Assembly: GCA_950106755.1 (NCBI GenBank)
Contig: OX467082.1
Span: 3,472,001 to 3,536,000 of the forward strand
Length of the DNA: 64,000 nt
Direction: 5' to 3'
Origin: Climacium dendroides
Taxonomy: Eukaryota > Streptophyta > Bryopsida > Hypnales > Climaciaceae
Below, in pieces: positions 1-11,273 of the stretch. A program made the position numbers and the translations under genes. Each line of letters opens with the position of its first letter. Positions within the stretch are counted from its first letter, which is position 1. Under the pieces are notes generated by a model, which did not search any database, was not told where the DNA came from, and saw only the letters and a list, made by a program, of their open reading frames with translations.

Positions 1-1647
1 TGATTTTGATTGTGACAATGGCACATGACACATTAGTTCCAATGATGTTTCCATCCATATTATAAATGAGATCCCCCAATTCTAATTAGCCTCTATTATA
101 TTGCTAATCAATTGTAGTTTAGGTGACAACTCGTGTAGAGTAGGACCAACATTAGCAATAGAAATGACTAGGAGGTGTATATTGAAAGCATACAATGATC
201 ACAACATGTACATTGCAAACTACAATTATCATTTACATTAGTTTTGTAACCAACCTATGATTGGAAATAGGTTTGCCTATATATTGAAAATCAAATAAAT
301 ATGCTCTTCACAATAAAAATTGATGGTAATTTTGTCTTTGAAGAATATAATGTAGAAAATTATGAAATCCTTCTAAAATCTATTTCTCTATCTAGAGAAA
401 TTTTTTCCTTAATCTTCCCAATGTTGTAGATAAGGTAAACCAACCCATAACCGCCAACTGCCTATTTCCACCATCCTACCTTTGATCCATTTCCACCACT
501 AAACTCATTCAAATCTATTTATTTTATAACAAAATGAATGCATTAATACCAACAAGGAATAACATGTCAATCCTTGATTGATGAGTACTTGAGTACCAAT
601 AGATACATATAAGTTGTTTATGGGTTGTTTATGGGATGTTTATGACTCCACTTTATGGATGATTTTGTAATTTCAAGGTAGACCGCTTCAAATTTTCATA
701 GAAATTACAATTTTAATTGTAAAATAATTATTCTACTTGGGTTTGACTAACAAAATAAGCGCACACCTTTGAAAAATATGAGCCCCTATTGGAGTTGGCC
801 CCAAGATATTTAAATTGCAAATCGGGGTGATTATAGGCTTGTCTACCTTGAGCTAAATTGCTTAAGTGGTTGGAAATGGGTTATCGTCTTAATAATGATT
901 TGATTGTGGGTAGGCACATCAGCAAATTTACAAATTACTAAGTTACCATTGCTTTTATACACACTACAAGTGTATAGTAGCCGACTCATTTCCAACCACC
1001 CTCCATTTCCAATCCATAGGTTGCTCTCTTTCCGTGAAATTGTGGTGCAATTCAAGGAGCACTTGTGGTGCATTATGATTGGTTGCAAGGCTATCAATAT
1101 TGCAACCAACCCTTGGTCAAATATTGAAAGGTCTATAGCACCATCATAGTCAAAGAAAATCTTCCACTGAAAAATTCATAGTAATCACATTTTATGTAAT
1201 AAAATTCTAGAAAAATATGCAATCCTTCCAAACTCTATTTTCGTATATAAGAAAAAAAATTCATTCAAAAAAACTATATTCCAAATATGTGTAATTGCTT
1301 AAGTGGTTCAAAATGGGTTGGCTACCTTAGATTATTTCATATAAATAAATTGTTACATAGCTCACACCAAAAGAGTGTACAATTGGATAGCCAATAGAAT
1401 TGTATATAATGCCAATATCATATTAACTAGTATGCCTTGTATTGTTGCCATAATGGTACCATTGGATAAATATAAATATAAATAATTCCCTAATATTTTC
1501 ACTCATAAAAACTTTGAAATGCAATATATTTTTTGTCGTAAATCCAAACATCATGAAACAAAGCTTATGCACCCCTCTTCATTGAGAGCTATCCAATGGT
1601 ACCAAGCATGCAATTGAGAGATGTATGGTCTAATAGATCTCACTGTA
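1..1647. repeat. Non-coding, dispersed repeat DNA
   Basis: No gene is recognised. Stretches at about 60-560, 1130-1330 and 12880-13600 resemble each other. They share blocks with 'attgaaagcata', 'acattga' and 'tctatttctctat', so they look like diverged copies of one dispersed repeat. The segment 1551-1640 is the reverse complement of a block at about 17765-17860, which contains 'catgcttggtaccattgga'. The open frames here are short and do not look like protein genes. Confidence 0.5.
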
Positions 1648-2589
1648 TTAACCCCTAAAGGACCATTGTCCCTTCGGGGGACAAATTGGATTTCGGGCAG
1701 GTACCTATGGGCTGAAATTTTGTCATGATTTTTTGAAACTTTTTTTGGAGAGAAAAACTGATGAGCTTTGTGGGAATATAATTTTTTTTTCACATTTGGT
1801 GCCCAGAAACAAAAGTTATGACCAAATAAGCTCAAAGTAGGGGACGGGGGGCAGTCCGGGCAGCAAAAAAAAATTTGCAAAATTTTGAATTTTTCTTTTT
1901 TGGAATTTTTTCCTTGTATATTATATTTTTGTCTGCATGGAAAGCTTTGATTCATTCCATTTGGACTTATTATGAGAAAGTTATGGACAATCTTGTTTAT
2001 TGGGCAGTTAGTGCATCTTCCTGAAAAAATAACTTATAGAATTCATTTCTGAATGCAATTTTTACAATTTTTCTAAAAAACAAATTTTACATGATTTTGT
2101 TTGCTTGCTAGAACAATCTCACCATTGAGATTAGTGCATTTTAATTCCATCTTAAAGATATTAATAATTTAGATTTTCCTTCATTCTCATACCTACTTCT
2201 ACTTAACAATTTTTTTAAGCATGAAAATTAATCTTTTTCTTAAAATTTTCTTTTTTTCTAGATTCTCAACTCAATTTCCCACAATAAAGATTTAAAGCTC
2301 AAAACTCTGTAGTGCAAAAAATTTAAGTTAAAAAAGTTCAAAGTCAAATAATCCAGCCCTGCAAGGTGCTGAAAAAATTGTTTTTTTCACTTTAAACGCA
2401 AATATCTTTTAATCTATGTGGTCAAAATTTCTGAAATTTTTTCCACACATTTCCATACTAGTAAGGTATAAGATCCTACAGTTGGATGTGCAAAAAAAAC
2501 AATTTTCAAATTTTTTTACTCTTTGCTACAGAAATGGCAGTTTTGAGTGTTTTGGGGCAGAAATAAGGCCTTGGTCCTTTAGGGGTTAA
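1648..2589 (+). mobile_element. TTAA-bounded miniature element, family A copy 1
   Basis: The 942-bp element is bounded by perfect 18-bp terminal inverted repeats. The left end reads TTAACCCCTAAAGGACCA and the right end reads TGGTCCTTTAGGGGTTAA. If TTAA is the target duplication, the repeat proper is CCCCTAAAGGACCA. A short hairpin (7-bp stem, 5-nt loop) lies at 1666-1684, just inside the left end. No transposase frame is present. Diverged copies lie at 9433-10111 and 18918-19726. The flanks resemble an uninterrupted repeat near 17750-17860, which acts as an empty site. Assignment to a piggyBac-like non-autonomous family is inferred from the TTAA/CCC ends. Confidence 0.8.
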
Positions 2590-5500
2590 ACAAAAAAAAC
2601 ATATCTTAATGGAGGGATAATATAATATACTAAAGTTGCACTATTCCTGCACAATTCCTACACAATTCAAACTAATTATTGCTTGAAACTCAATGTTCCC
2701 TGAACTGTATTCAATATCCAAGAAGGGGCTAGAACTTCACAACATAAAGTATTAAAAATAGCAACTTGGTTGGGTATTATTTAACTTCAAAGTATTGTCA
2801 ACACTATAATTTGGTGCTTTGAGCATTTAGGGGTTAAATATTAACACTTCAATCATGTGAGTTGTGGTAAAATATTAACAATACATATCTATATTCATAC
2901 TAGTCATAGTATGAAAGTTACACATAAATACTTATACAACAATATGAGAATTTAGAATTAACAAATTTTCACCAATATCTCACTCAATATTATGAGTGGC
3001 ATGTTTATTCACCTAAATCTTAATAAGATTTACTTTAATCACATAAATTGAGTTTTAAGAAGAAGCACTATTATTATTTAATTAAAAATTAAATTTACGT
3101 TAAAATGAATTCATGATAGTTAATCCTTTATGAGGGAGTTATCTAAAGTAGTCTATTCATAAAGCAACACTTTAAGGGCTGGTTAGCCATTTGATGGATT
3201 TCAAATGCCCAAAAGTATTTTTCCTTTTTTTTCACTTGAAGAAAATTTGATGTGGAATCTAACACAAGTGGGTTCATATTTTTGGAGCATTTATGAATTA
3301 CTTATGAATTTCCAAAGAAATTTGAGATCGGCACCTATTATTGATCATAGGCCTTGCAAAACTTACACATGCACAACTTGAAAAAAAATATGGGTTGACC
3401 AAAACCAAGCATTGCGGCATTCAAAAAATAATACAAAAGATTCCTACATGCAACCTTGTCAGCCCCGTATTTGTCACAATGGCCTTGGATTTATTTATTT
3501 TCTTATTATTATCCAAAAGTCTAGAAGTGCTCTAAGCACTTTCATTTACTATTCCTAGTGTTTAAATAGGTGTTTAGAATGTTGATTAAGGGTTCTAGAT
3601 AGTTTTGAGCCTTGATGGCTAGAGTTGTAGAAATACCAAAATTAGACTTTATCCATAATGTGATAGGTCATAGGCTAAATGAGTGGGTAGAGAGTTTTGC
3701 AAAAGTCTTGGTAAGTCTTAAAAATCCCTACATGAAATCCACATATAGGTTACCATTGAATTTGCAAGAATTGGAAAAAAGTCACTGTAACTTTGCAGGT
3801 AAAAATCCATAGTTTTGGAAATCATGCGATTGAAGAATGGAGAGAGGTGTTTTTAGCATAAAAACATGCCAAGAACGCAATGGTGAAGTTAGTTCATCAA
3901 GATTTTGTAGTACAAGAATAATTCCTCGGAGGAGAAATTAAATCAGGAGGTTATAATTCAAATCCTCCCATTATTAGTGCAAAGTAAAAGTATAAACTTT
4001 CACTTGGCTTTAAGATACTTCCTAAAAGTTGTCCAAAAAGTTTCATATATTTTTGGATTGCAAAAGATGACTCTATAGGAAGTCAACCGCGTTTACCGAC
4101 ATTAGAAAATTCATAGAAATTATCTAGGTAGCAATAAAATCCCACTAAAAATTAGAATATTGTGTTTTAGCCTAAATAAGTGCCTAGACAAATTTCATGA
4201 CATTTCAATATTGACAAGTACCCCAATTGGCATCGGCAATGACTTTTAACGAATTTACAAAATTTGGGATGAGTTGACTGGTGGACTAAGAGTATATGAT
4301 GTCAAATTGAAGTCAACTTGGACTCCTTTCTTACTTTCTCAAACCTTCCAAACAACCTAAGATAGTCAAAACTTTAAGAAAAGGCAAACTCCAACATTTG
4401 GATTTTCTATCTTTTTCACTAGTTTGTGAATCACTAGTTTTCACTTGCAAAATGGCTTGGAAGTAGGAAGTATGTTGCCATGTAGGCTAATTTCAGGGGT
4501 CTTTTGAAGACAATGGCACAATCCATTTAGTGTTTGGAGCATTTCTCCAAAAGTTAAAGTGGTCACAGTAGAAAGGTAGAATTTGATGTTTTAGTGTTAA
4601 TTTGATTTTCATGTAGGTATTTTTAGGTAATTTGAAAGGGAAAGGAGACCTTGAAAAAATATAAAAGGCCTCCCCTCCTCTCACTTTGCATCCCTTTCCT
4701 TATTTTTGCACTTTGGCCACACATGGCCACATTGTTGGAGCTTTTGGCAATTTGCCAAGAACTATTGTTTTCTTGCATTCTTGTTTTCAGGCTATTTTGT
4801 GTTTTGTTGCTTACTTTAGAGGACGTTGGGGTCCCTTTGAGTATTGCCATGATCTTGATTTCATGTTTTTAAAGTGGTTTAAGTCCCTTGAAACCTTGGG
4901 TTTTCTTGATTTATTGCATTGTGATACCAATCCTAGGAAATTCTAGTTGAATTCTAGCAATGCCATTAGTTAGAATTCCTTAGAACTTGCATTTATGATT
5001 GTTGTATTGAAGTTGTGTCAAAATACTAACAATTCTCAAACGAGTGCTTTGCATGGGATTTCACACCACTTAGTTGTTGAAAATCCCCTTAACTTTTCGA
5101 CTTTGAGAACACGTGGTTTAAGAAATTTGTTTGGTGTTATTTCCAAAGAATTTGGATTAGAACCAAACTTCCAACATTCATACTAACATACGTGTCAAAT
5201 TATTGTCCTTAGAAATGGTGTTGACCCACCGTATGGTGGAGATATTGCCTCAAAGACAATTTTCAAAAGCCCTCTAAGTTATTTTTATTTATTTTTGTTT
5301 ATCATTAAGTTTGGAGTGAACTTGACCTGTACAACAAAGCCTCGCCCTTAGTAGTAATTTTCCATGTTTTGTTTTGTTAAAAGGTCCCCCCAAAGAGACC
5401 CAAGTATTTGGTCTAAATCCCAAAATTTGGGATTTAGGACTAAAATTTGGCAAACAATTGCTAAAGTTTAGAATCAGTTCAGGGGTCAAAAAATAATCCC

Positions 5501-5597
5501 AAGGGCCGACTGAGTAGCCAGGCCGGAAGCCAAACCAGCAGGCCAGCAAGGCAGGCGGGTACAAGAGGTTGGGACTGATTGGTAGGTACTAAGATTG
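2590..5597. other. Intergenic DNA, no gene recognised
   Basis: I see no credible coding gene. Frames at 3341-3535, 3612-3812 and 4651-4946 are 60-90 codons and match no family I know. A 'tttaggggttaaa' motif at about 2826 resembles the end of a TTAA element without a visible partner. A short palindrome 'cccaaaatttggg' lies near 5418. Confidence 0.4.
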
Positions 5598-6081
5598 GTG
5601 ACTACACTAAATAGTATATTTAGTGTTAGCAACACTATTTACAAACCATGACACTAAATATCATTAACCCTACTAAAGTAAAAGTATGTTTGCACTTGGT
5701 GTTAGAGGCGTTGTTTGGAATGTGAACCTGGTCCAAAAGTAGATCTAAATTCATTCCTAAGATCCTCAATAACAACACCTATAACACCAAGTGCGAATGT
5801 ACCTTAAGTAACATTAAATCTAATTTCTTACACTAAATATACTCTATGGTAAATCTGAAATTTGAAAAGGTTTACATTTAGTGTTAGTACACATTAAAGA
5901 GGGAGCTGTTGCCACCAAAAGTAGAGAAGGTCAGGGAAGGAGATGACAGAAGATGAAGGCAGCGCAATCAAGTTTAACACTACACTAATTCCTCCAAAGT
6001 TGAGATTTAGTGTTGTGTGAAGTAGGGTGGTAATTACACTAAATGTAATCCAGCACTAAATATACTATTTAGTGTAGTTAC
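5598..6081. mobile_element. Miniature element with CACTA-rich inverted repeats
   Basis: The left end (GTGACTACACTAAATAG...) is the inverse of the right end (...CTATTTAGTGTAGTTAC). The matching arms are about 28 bp, giving a 484-bp element without coding capacity. Each arm is itself nearly palindromic (CACTAAATA/TATTTAGTG), and further CACTAAAT or ATTTAGTG words are scattered inside. The CACTA-like ends could place it with CACTA-type elements, but I cannot see a convincing target duplication. Confidence 0.6.
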
Positions 6082-6422
6082 ATCTGGTTCTTTTGGACCA
6101 AAACTGGGATGATATTCAAGCTGGTCCCCAACTTTGATTTTCAAATCAAAAAATATTACTTCTTTGATTTTGAAATCAGTCTCTGAGAATTAGACATTCG
6201 AGAGTGATTACGAAAGTAGTCGTCCACTTTCAAAGAGTTTAATTCACAACTTCCAAAGTAGTGAAAACTGATTTTCCAAAAGCAGAGTAACAGAGAGATT
6301 TTCCAAAAATCCAAACATATTGAGCGGCTGATATTCCAACCATACTGTAGAGACTGAGAGGCATTTCAAAAGAATTTCAAACATACTGAGGGCTGATTTC
6401 CCAACCAGAGTTGACTGAGAGG

Positions 6423-6574
6423 TTAACCCATTAAGGACCAGGTCGACGAATGGAGTGAAAAAGTGGCTGAAACTGACATGTTTTCATTAGTATCCACTTT
6501 GGGTACTGATGAAAACATGTCAGTTTCAGCCAGTTTTTCATTTCTTGTCATCGACCTAGTCTTTAATGGGTTAA
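6423..6574 (+). mobile_element. TTAA-bounded 152-bp element, family E copy 1
   Basis: It starts TTAACCCATTAAGGACCAGG and ends CTAGTCTTTAATGGGTTAA. The two halves are nearly complementary (CTGAAACTGACATGTTTTCA against TGAAAACATGTCAGTTTCAG) around a short centre, so the whole element can fold into one hairpin. A copy of exactly the same length lies at 60758-60909 in the opposite orientation. There is no coding capacity. Confidence 0.85.
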
Positions 6575-9432
6575 TTCAAAACTCCAAACAGATTGAGTGA
6601 ACTGAATTCCAAGCCAAGATTTGGAAATCCTCCATTTGTGAAGTTTTGGACTATGATACTTGTAAATTGGAATTAGAAAAACGAAGCACAATACAAGTGC
6701 TAAATAATTAGTTCTATAGGTTAGCCATTTGGTGTTTGGAAAAAAGAGGAAGTTCAACAAATAGGAACCATTCATTAGGGAATAGCTGATTCTTTTATCC
6801 TAATGATTTTATTCATTTGGTGAAAGACAAAGAGAAATTGTTGACTTTGATTGATTCTAGGATTTAGCTAATAGTTTGTAGAAGCCAAACATACTTATCT
6901 TCAAGTTTTGTTTGATTCCTAAACCATTTAGCAAAATATTTAGAGGTTAGATTGGATTGGATTTGATTTCACAAAAATATCTCAAAAGAAAAAAGAAAAA
7001 ATTAGAAAGAAAAGAGAAAAAAAAAGAAAAAGAAAAAACTTGGGACAAGGAAGCAAGGGAGTTGAAACGTTTTTAGCCACAACACAACATCCAAATACAA
7101 CTTTTAAAATACAACAACAATATACGAATGGAAGTGGAAGGACACCATGATGAGTTTGCAATTGCAGTGAACAAAAACGGAACCATATAGGCAACAACTT
7201 TTGAAGTTAGTCTTTAAATTTCTTTCCCCCATTAGCTCATTTTCACCAAAAATATTAGATTTAAGTTGAAACAATTAACCTAGAAGTTAAAAGTCAAAGT
7301 CAGACCATTAGGGTCATTTGAAAATTAGAATTAGAATTTAAAAGTAGTTAGGAAATTTCATTAGCTTACAAAAAGATATTACATATAAAAATCAGATTAA
7401 AACTCCAGAAGTTACGCGAGGATGAAAAATAGTCTTTGAATTGGATGAAAAGCTAAAAAGATTTTTAAAAAATTCTTAAAAGGAATATTAAAATCTAAAT
7501 TAAAGTTGTAGTTAGGAGGTGAAAAAAAGTAATTTTGAAATTCAAAGGTAAAAGAAACTGATGGATGAAGTTTGGTGAATCAAACAATAGTCAAACTTTG
7601 TCCATAAATAACTTTTACTAAGAAGGTCAAAAATAGAAGTGGTTTATCTTTCTAAAAAGGTAAATTCAAGGTCTTTAAGATAAATGATTTAACCTTAAGA
7701 ATAGAAATAAAATCAAAAGTCAAAACAAAGTAGTAAGAGACAATTAGGAATTTACTGTAAAAAAACGAAAGATAATTAGAGAAAAGGTTAGAAGTAGAAT
7801 CTTAGAGAAAATATTCCAAAGGTCCCCAAACTAGTTTAACTTCAAGAATTAGACAAAAATCAAAGAAGTTAGAATAGTAGGGGGGAATTGGATGAAAGTT
7901 AAGTAGAGTTGACCAAATCAAGCCAAATCTAGAATTTAGATAGAAGATTAGAAATAGAAAATAATCCCAAAATCAAAAATGAATTTCATTAGCTAAAACA
8001 TTAGGAATCAACAAATGAAGTTTTAGAGGTAAGTTTAGAGGTCAAACTTCATCTGCAAATATCTTCTAGGGAATTACGTCAAAACTAGACTTCTTTATCA
8101 TTTTGGAAATGGAAAAATCATCCCTAAAACTTAGGCTACCTAACTTTTCTGCTTGACTAACCCACATCAACCCCTAGTTTTGGTTGTTGTAGCCAAAACC
8201 AAGCATGTTACTAATTTGTTTGAATTGGTTGGTATTTACTACAAAAAAAATGTATATAGAAAACAACAACTAAAGATTCATTGCTTGGAAGCCCTAATTG
8301 GATTACACATTGTAGACACCCATTAGGAATTTTATACAACAAAAGACACTAAGAACCCAATTGTGTTCACAATATTTCAAGGGTGGGAATAAAGCACCTA
8401 TAGACCCTTGCTAAACCTAAATGGGCCCTAATTTCTTTTAACATTTGTAAGAAGGCAATTGGGCAATCAATTCTCATTTAGAAAAATTAAGTGGGCACAC
8501 CCTTACTTTGAAATGGACCCTCCTTGGCTCTTATTCCATCCATTGGCAAAGCAAGAACTAATACTTGACAAATCTTATTATGTTCTCATATAGACTGCTT
8601 GAAGAGAAAGGTTGCAATAAGTGTCCACTACTATACATCTTTGCTTGACCTATCACTTAGCAATCATAAAATCTATAAAGTAAGAATTTTCTTATGAATC
8701 TAGTTTATTAATTCTACTCTCCATTTTATACCTTTACAAATAATTCTCATAATTTTCAAGGACATTCTAAATTTTCTATTAATTTTCAAGCATGGAGCTC
8801 CAATAAACACATTGTAAATACAAAAGAAAGTAGTCTAAATTAAAGAATTTTAAAAATACCATTTCATTTTCTAACTTTAAAAAAAAATTGAATATGAAAT
8901 GGTACTTTTGTCATCTTTTTTGTGAAAATATTCAAAAATAATAACTACCAATCACCAAAATAATAGAAAAATAATAGAAAAATGAAGCCTTACTAAAGAA
9001 ACAATACTAATCTTTCTATCTGTAAAAAATATACTTCTAGTGGCATTTCAAGTTTGAGATGATTTCTTGTAGGAAGTATTTAAGAAATATTTATAATTGA
9101 TAGAAAGAATCCTTAAGAAAATTGGTGCATTCTTAACTATTCACAACTACCTTTGGTTTAAAAAGACAAACTTTTCTTTTGTGAAAATATAAAATATGGC
9201 CCCAAAAGTCATTCTCCTTGGAAAAAACTCCAATTTTTTCAAAATCTGAAATTTGATTGCAACTATCTCAAAATCCTTACAATCAAAGTTTCCAAAAATT
9301 AGATAAAATGGATAGTGGTAAATAAGATCATGTGGTTAGATTGTTCAATTTTTTTTAATTATAGTTTTATTTTAGAATTGGCAATTTAGATGTGATTTTG
9401 GAGGAGTACTAAGATCCTCAGGGCATTTAGGA
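6575..9432. repeat. Purine-rich dispersed repeat
   Basis: The plus strand from about 6960 to 8050 is strongly purine-rich. It resembles 41400-42980: both contain 'aaatttcattagctt', 'aaaactccagaagtta' or 'aaaactccaaaagtta', and runs of 'aaagtcaaa'. It holds no gene I recognise. Stop codons are frequent in all frames. It could be part of an LTR or leader of a large retroelement, but no internal coding domain is adjacent. Confidence 0.4.
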
Positions 9433-10111
9433 TTTAGCCCTCAATAAAGTCCCAAGGCCTTTATTTCATCAAAGCTACCCAAATTGACATTTCTATTGCA
9501 ATGAGCAAATTAATTCAAGACTTCTTTTATACAAATTTAAATAGATTATTTTTCATTAAACTAATAAAAGAATGTGTGAAAGGAATTCCAAAAACTTTGA
9601 CAATGTAGATTGCAAGATATTTGCATTTGAAGTAATAAAAACAAAATTTTTTGCACCTTGTGAGACTACAATGTAAAACCTAAAATATTCATAGAGCTCT
9701 TATAATTATTGCATTTCAAATGTTGAATCAAAATTTTCTATGACGTAGACCTGAGTTGAAATTCTAAAAGAAATTTGTAAAAATTGAATTCAAAAATGAA
9801 CCTAGTATGTTATTTTCTCCATCACATCATTGATCTAAATGGAATGAATCAAAATTTTCTAGTTAGACACAAATACAATCTATAGAAAAAAATTAATTTC
9901 AAATTTCAAATTTTTGTGAATTTTTTCTTGAACAAGTTCAAATTAGTGTTTAGGATGGCTTTTGCGCTTGGGCATTGACTAAAATAAAATTATATTCCTA
10001 GAAAGCTAATGTCTTTTTTATCTTAACAAAAGTCAAAAATTGAGATTATATTAACTTGCTCAATCTTTCATTTGTCCCCAAGAGGACAAATGGACTTTAG
10101 AAGTCAATTAA
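9433..10111 (-). mobile_element. TTAA element, family A copy 3 (diverged)
   Basis: This is a decayed relative of the 1648-2589 element, lying in the opposite orientation. Near the left end 'agtcccaaggcctttatttcatc' corresponds to the inverse of the first copy's right end. The right end contains the subterminal hairpin (TTTGTCC/GGACAAA at 10071-10090) followed by 'ggactttag' and a TTAA at 10108. The left TTAA has mutated to TTTA. Confidence 0.55.
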
Positions 10112-10604
10112 GCTAGGCCAATAATCAAAACATGACACATTGATGGAATTCATAGAATCAAAAAAATACAAAAGACTTTCATTTAAACTCAATGTTATAA
10201 GATGAATTTGAGGTACCTTCTAAACTATTAAAAAAAACATGTGTATATATATACTAAGTAGAGCACAACTTTACAAATATATTCTAAAATTGGTGAACCA
10301 TGCTACAATGACAATTTAAACCACCTCTAGTACATTTCATGCATTTTAAACATCATGTTAAAGAACAAAATGAAAATTTTCAAATTAATTCAAAGATTAA
10401 TTATAATATAAAAGAATATACTTCTTCAAATTTACATCTAAATTTTGAATATAAATTTTACTTTATTTCATATTTTATCAAAATTATTATTGATATATAA
10501 TTTTATTCATATATTTTTTTACTTTCTTTCAATCATTGTTTTTACTTTTTGGATAAATCTTTTACTTTATCTCATTTTTCTTTCAAATTTTACTTTCAAA
10601 TCAC

Positions 10605-10614
10605 CTATATAAAG
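10605..10614 (+). promoter_or_regulatory. TATA box of the orphan gene
   Basis: CTATATAAAG matches a plant TATA box. It lies about 120 bp before the chosen ATG at 10728. A transcription start about 30 bp downstream would fall near 10640, which is at or just before an upstream ATG at 10643. This is pattern only; no transcript is available. Confidence 0.5.
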
Positions 10615-10642
10615 TTAGATGCTTAAGTATTTTTCTATTTTT

Positions 10643-10741
10643 ATGAACAATCATAATCAACTCACTTCATTTTATTTTGGAAAAAGTCCTCACTACTATT
10701 TTATCATCAATTGCAACAATTTCAATTATGGCATCAAATAA
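10643..10741 (+). CDS. Overlapping upstream reading frame (32 codons)
   Basis: An ATG at 10643 opens a 32-codon frame ending in TAA at 10739-10741. It overlaps the start codon of the 181-aa gene out of frame. If the transcript starts upstream of 10643, this frame could reduce translation of the main frame. If it starts at about 10643 or later, the frame is irrelevant. Confidence 0.25.
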   Translation: MNNHNQLTSFYFGKSPHYYFIINCNNFNYGIK

Positions 10742-11273
10742 CTCTTCATTACATCTTGAAGAGCAAATGTATTGCACTTCATCACAAAAAAATTCATTAC
10801 AAACAATTAGTAACCCTCATAAAAAAGCCAAAATTTGTGATAAAGCAAACATTAAAGAAGTCAATGCATTCATTTTATCACAACATCCAGATATTGCATT
10901 TATGGTATGTGAAAAATACAAAACTATATACGATTGTTGGAGTTACGATCCAAGTGCACGTCGTTTGGTTGTTGATTTAGGTGCACTTGAAGCATGGGAT
11001 TGTGAGGTGCAAGATGAACAAGCACTTGCTGTGTTCCAACACATTCAATTAGAACTTGTTGATGAGCTTGTCATTCGTACGTATGTTGAACGTTCATCTC
11101 GTTATGGCTCCCGTGGAAAAAGAATTTCATATGACGATGTAGTTTCTTTAGATCATTATAGAGAATTGTTATCACTTATTGATTTTAGTAAAGTGAAATC
11201 CATTGTGTATACAAATTCTCCTCCTTGGGATTTTCCAACGAGATTGAATCATATAAAAGATGTTTGGCATTAG
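10728..11273 (+). CDS. Unrecognised 181-aa protein
   Basis: This is a single uninterrupted frame starting at ATG 10728 (MASNNSSLHLEEQ...) and ending in TAG. The frame is open further upstream but has no earlier ATG. I do not recognise the family. The N-terminal 40 residues are Ser/Thr/Gln-rich. The rest looks like a folded alpha/beta domain with a well-conserved style: a 'HPDIAFMVCEKYKTIYDCW' stretch, then 'VDLGALEAWDCEV', a basic 'RSSRYGSRGKR' loop near residue 125, and a hydrophobic tail ending 'DVWH'. No signal peptide or membrane segment is seen. A TATA box lies upstream and AATAAA-like signals follow near 11567. It is isolated in AT-rich DNA, so it may be a lineage-specific gene or a fragment of a larger family member. 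Confidence 0.55.
   Translation: MASNNSSLHLEEQMYCTSSQKNSLQTISNPHKKAKICDKANIKEVNAFILSQHPDIAFMVCEKYKTIYDCWSYDPSARRLVVDLGALEAWDCEVQDEQALAVFQHIQLELVDELVIRTYVERSSRYGSRGKRISYDDVVSLDHYRELLSLIDFSKVKSIVYTNSPPWDFPTRLNHIKDVWH

Noticed and set aside
1648..2589. Stowaway (TA) or Harbinger (TTA/TAA) assignment for the TTAA elements
   Set aside because: Ends do not start CTCCCTCC as in Stowaway, nor GGG/GGC as in Tourist-like elements. The consistent four-base TTAA followed by CC(C) fits piggyBac-like or Kolobok-like ends better, though this is not proven.
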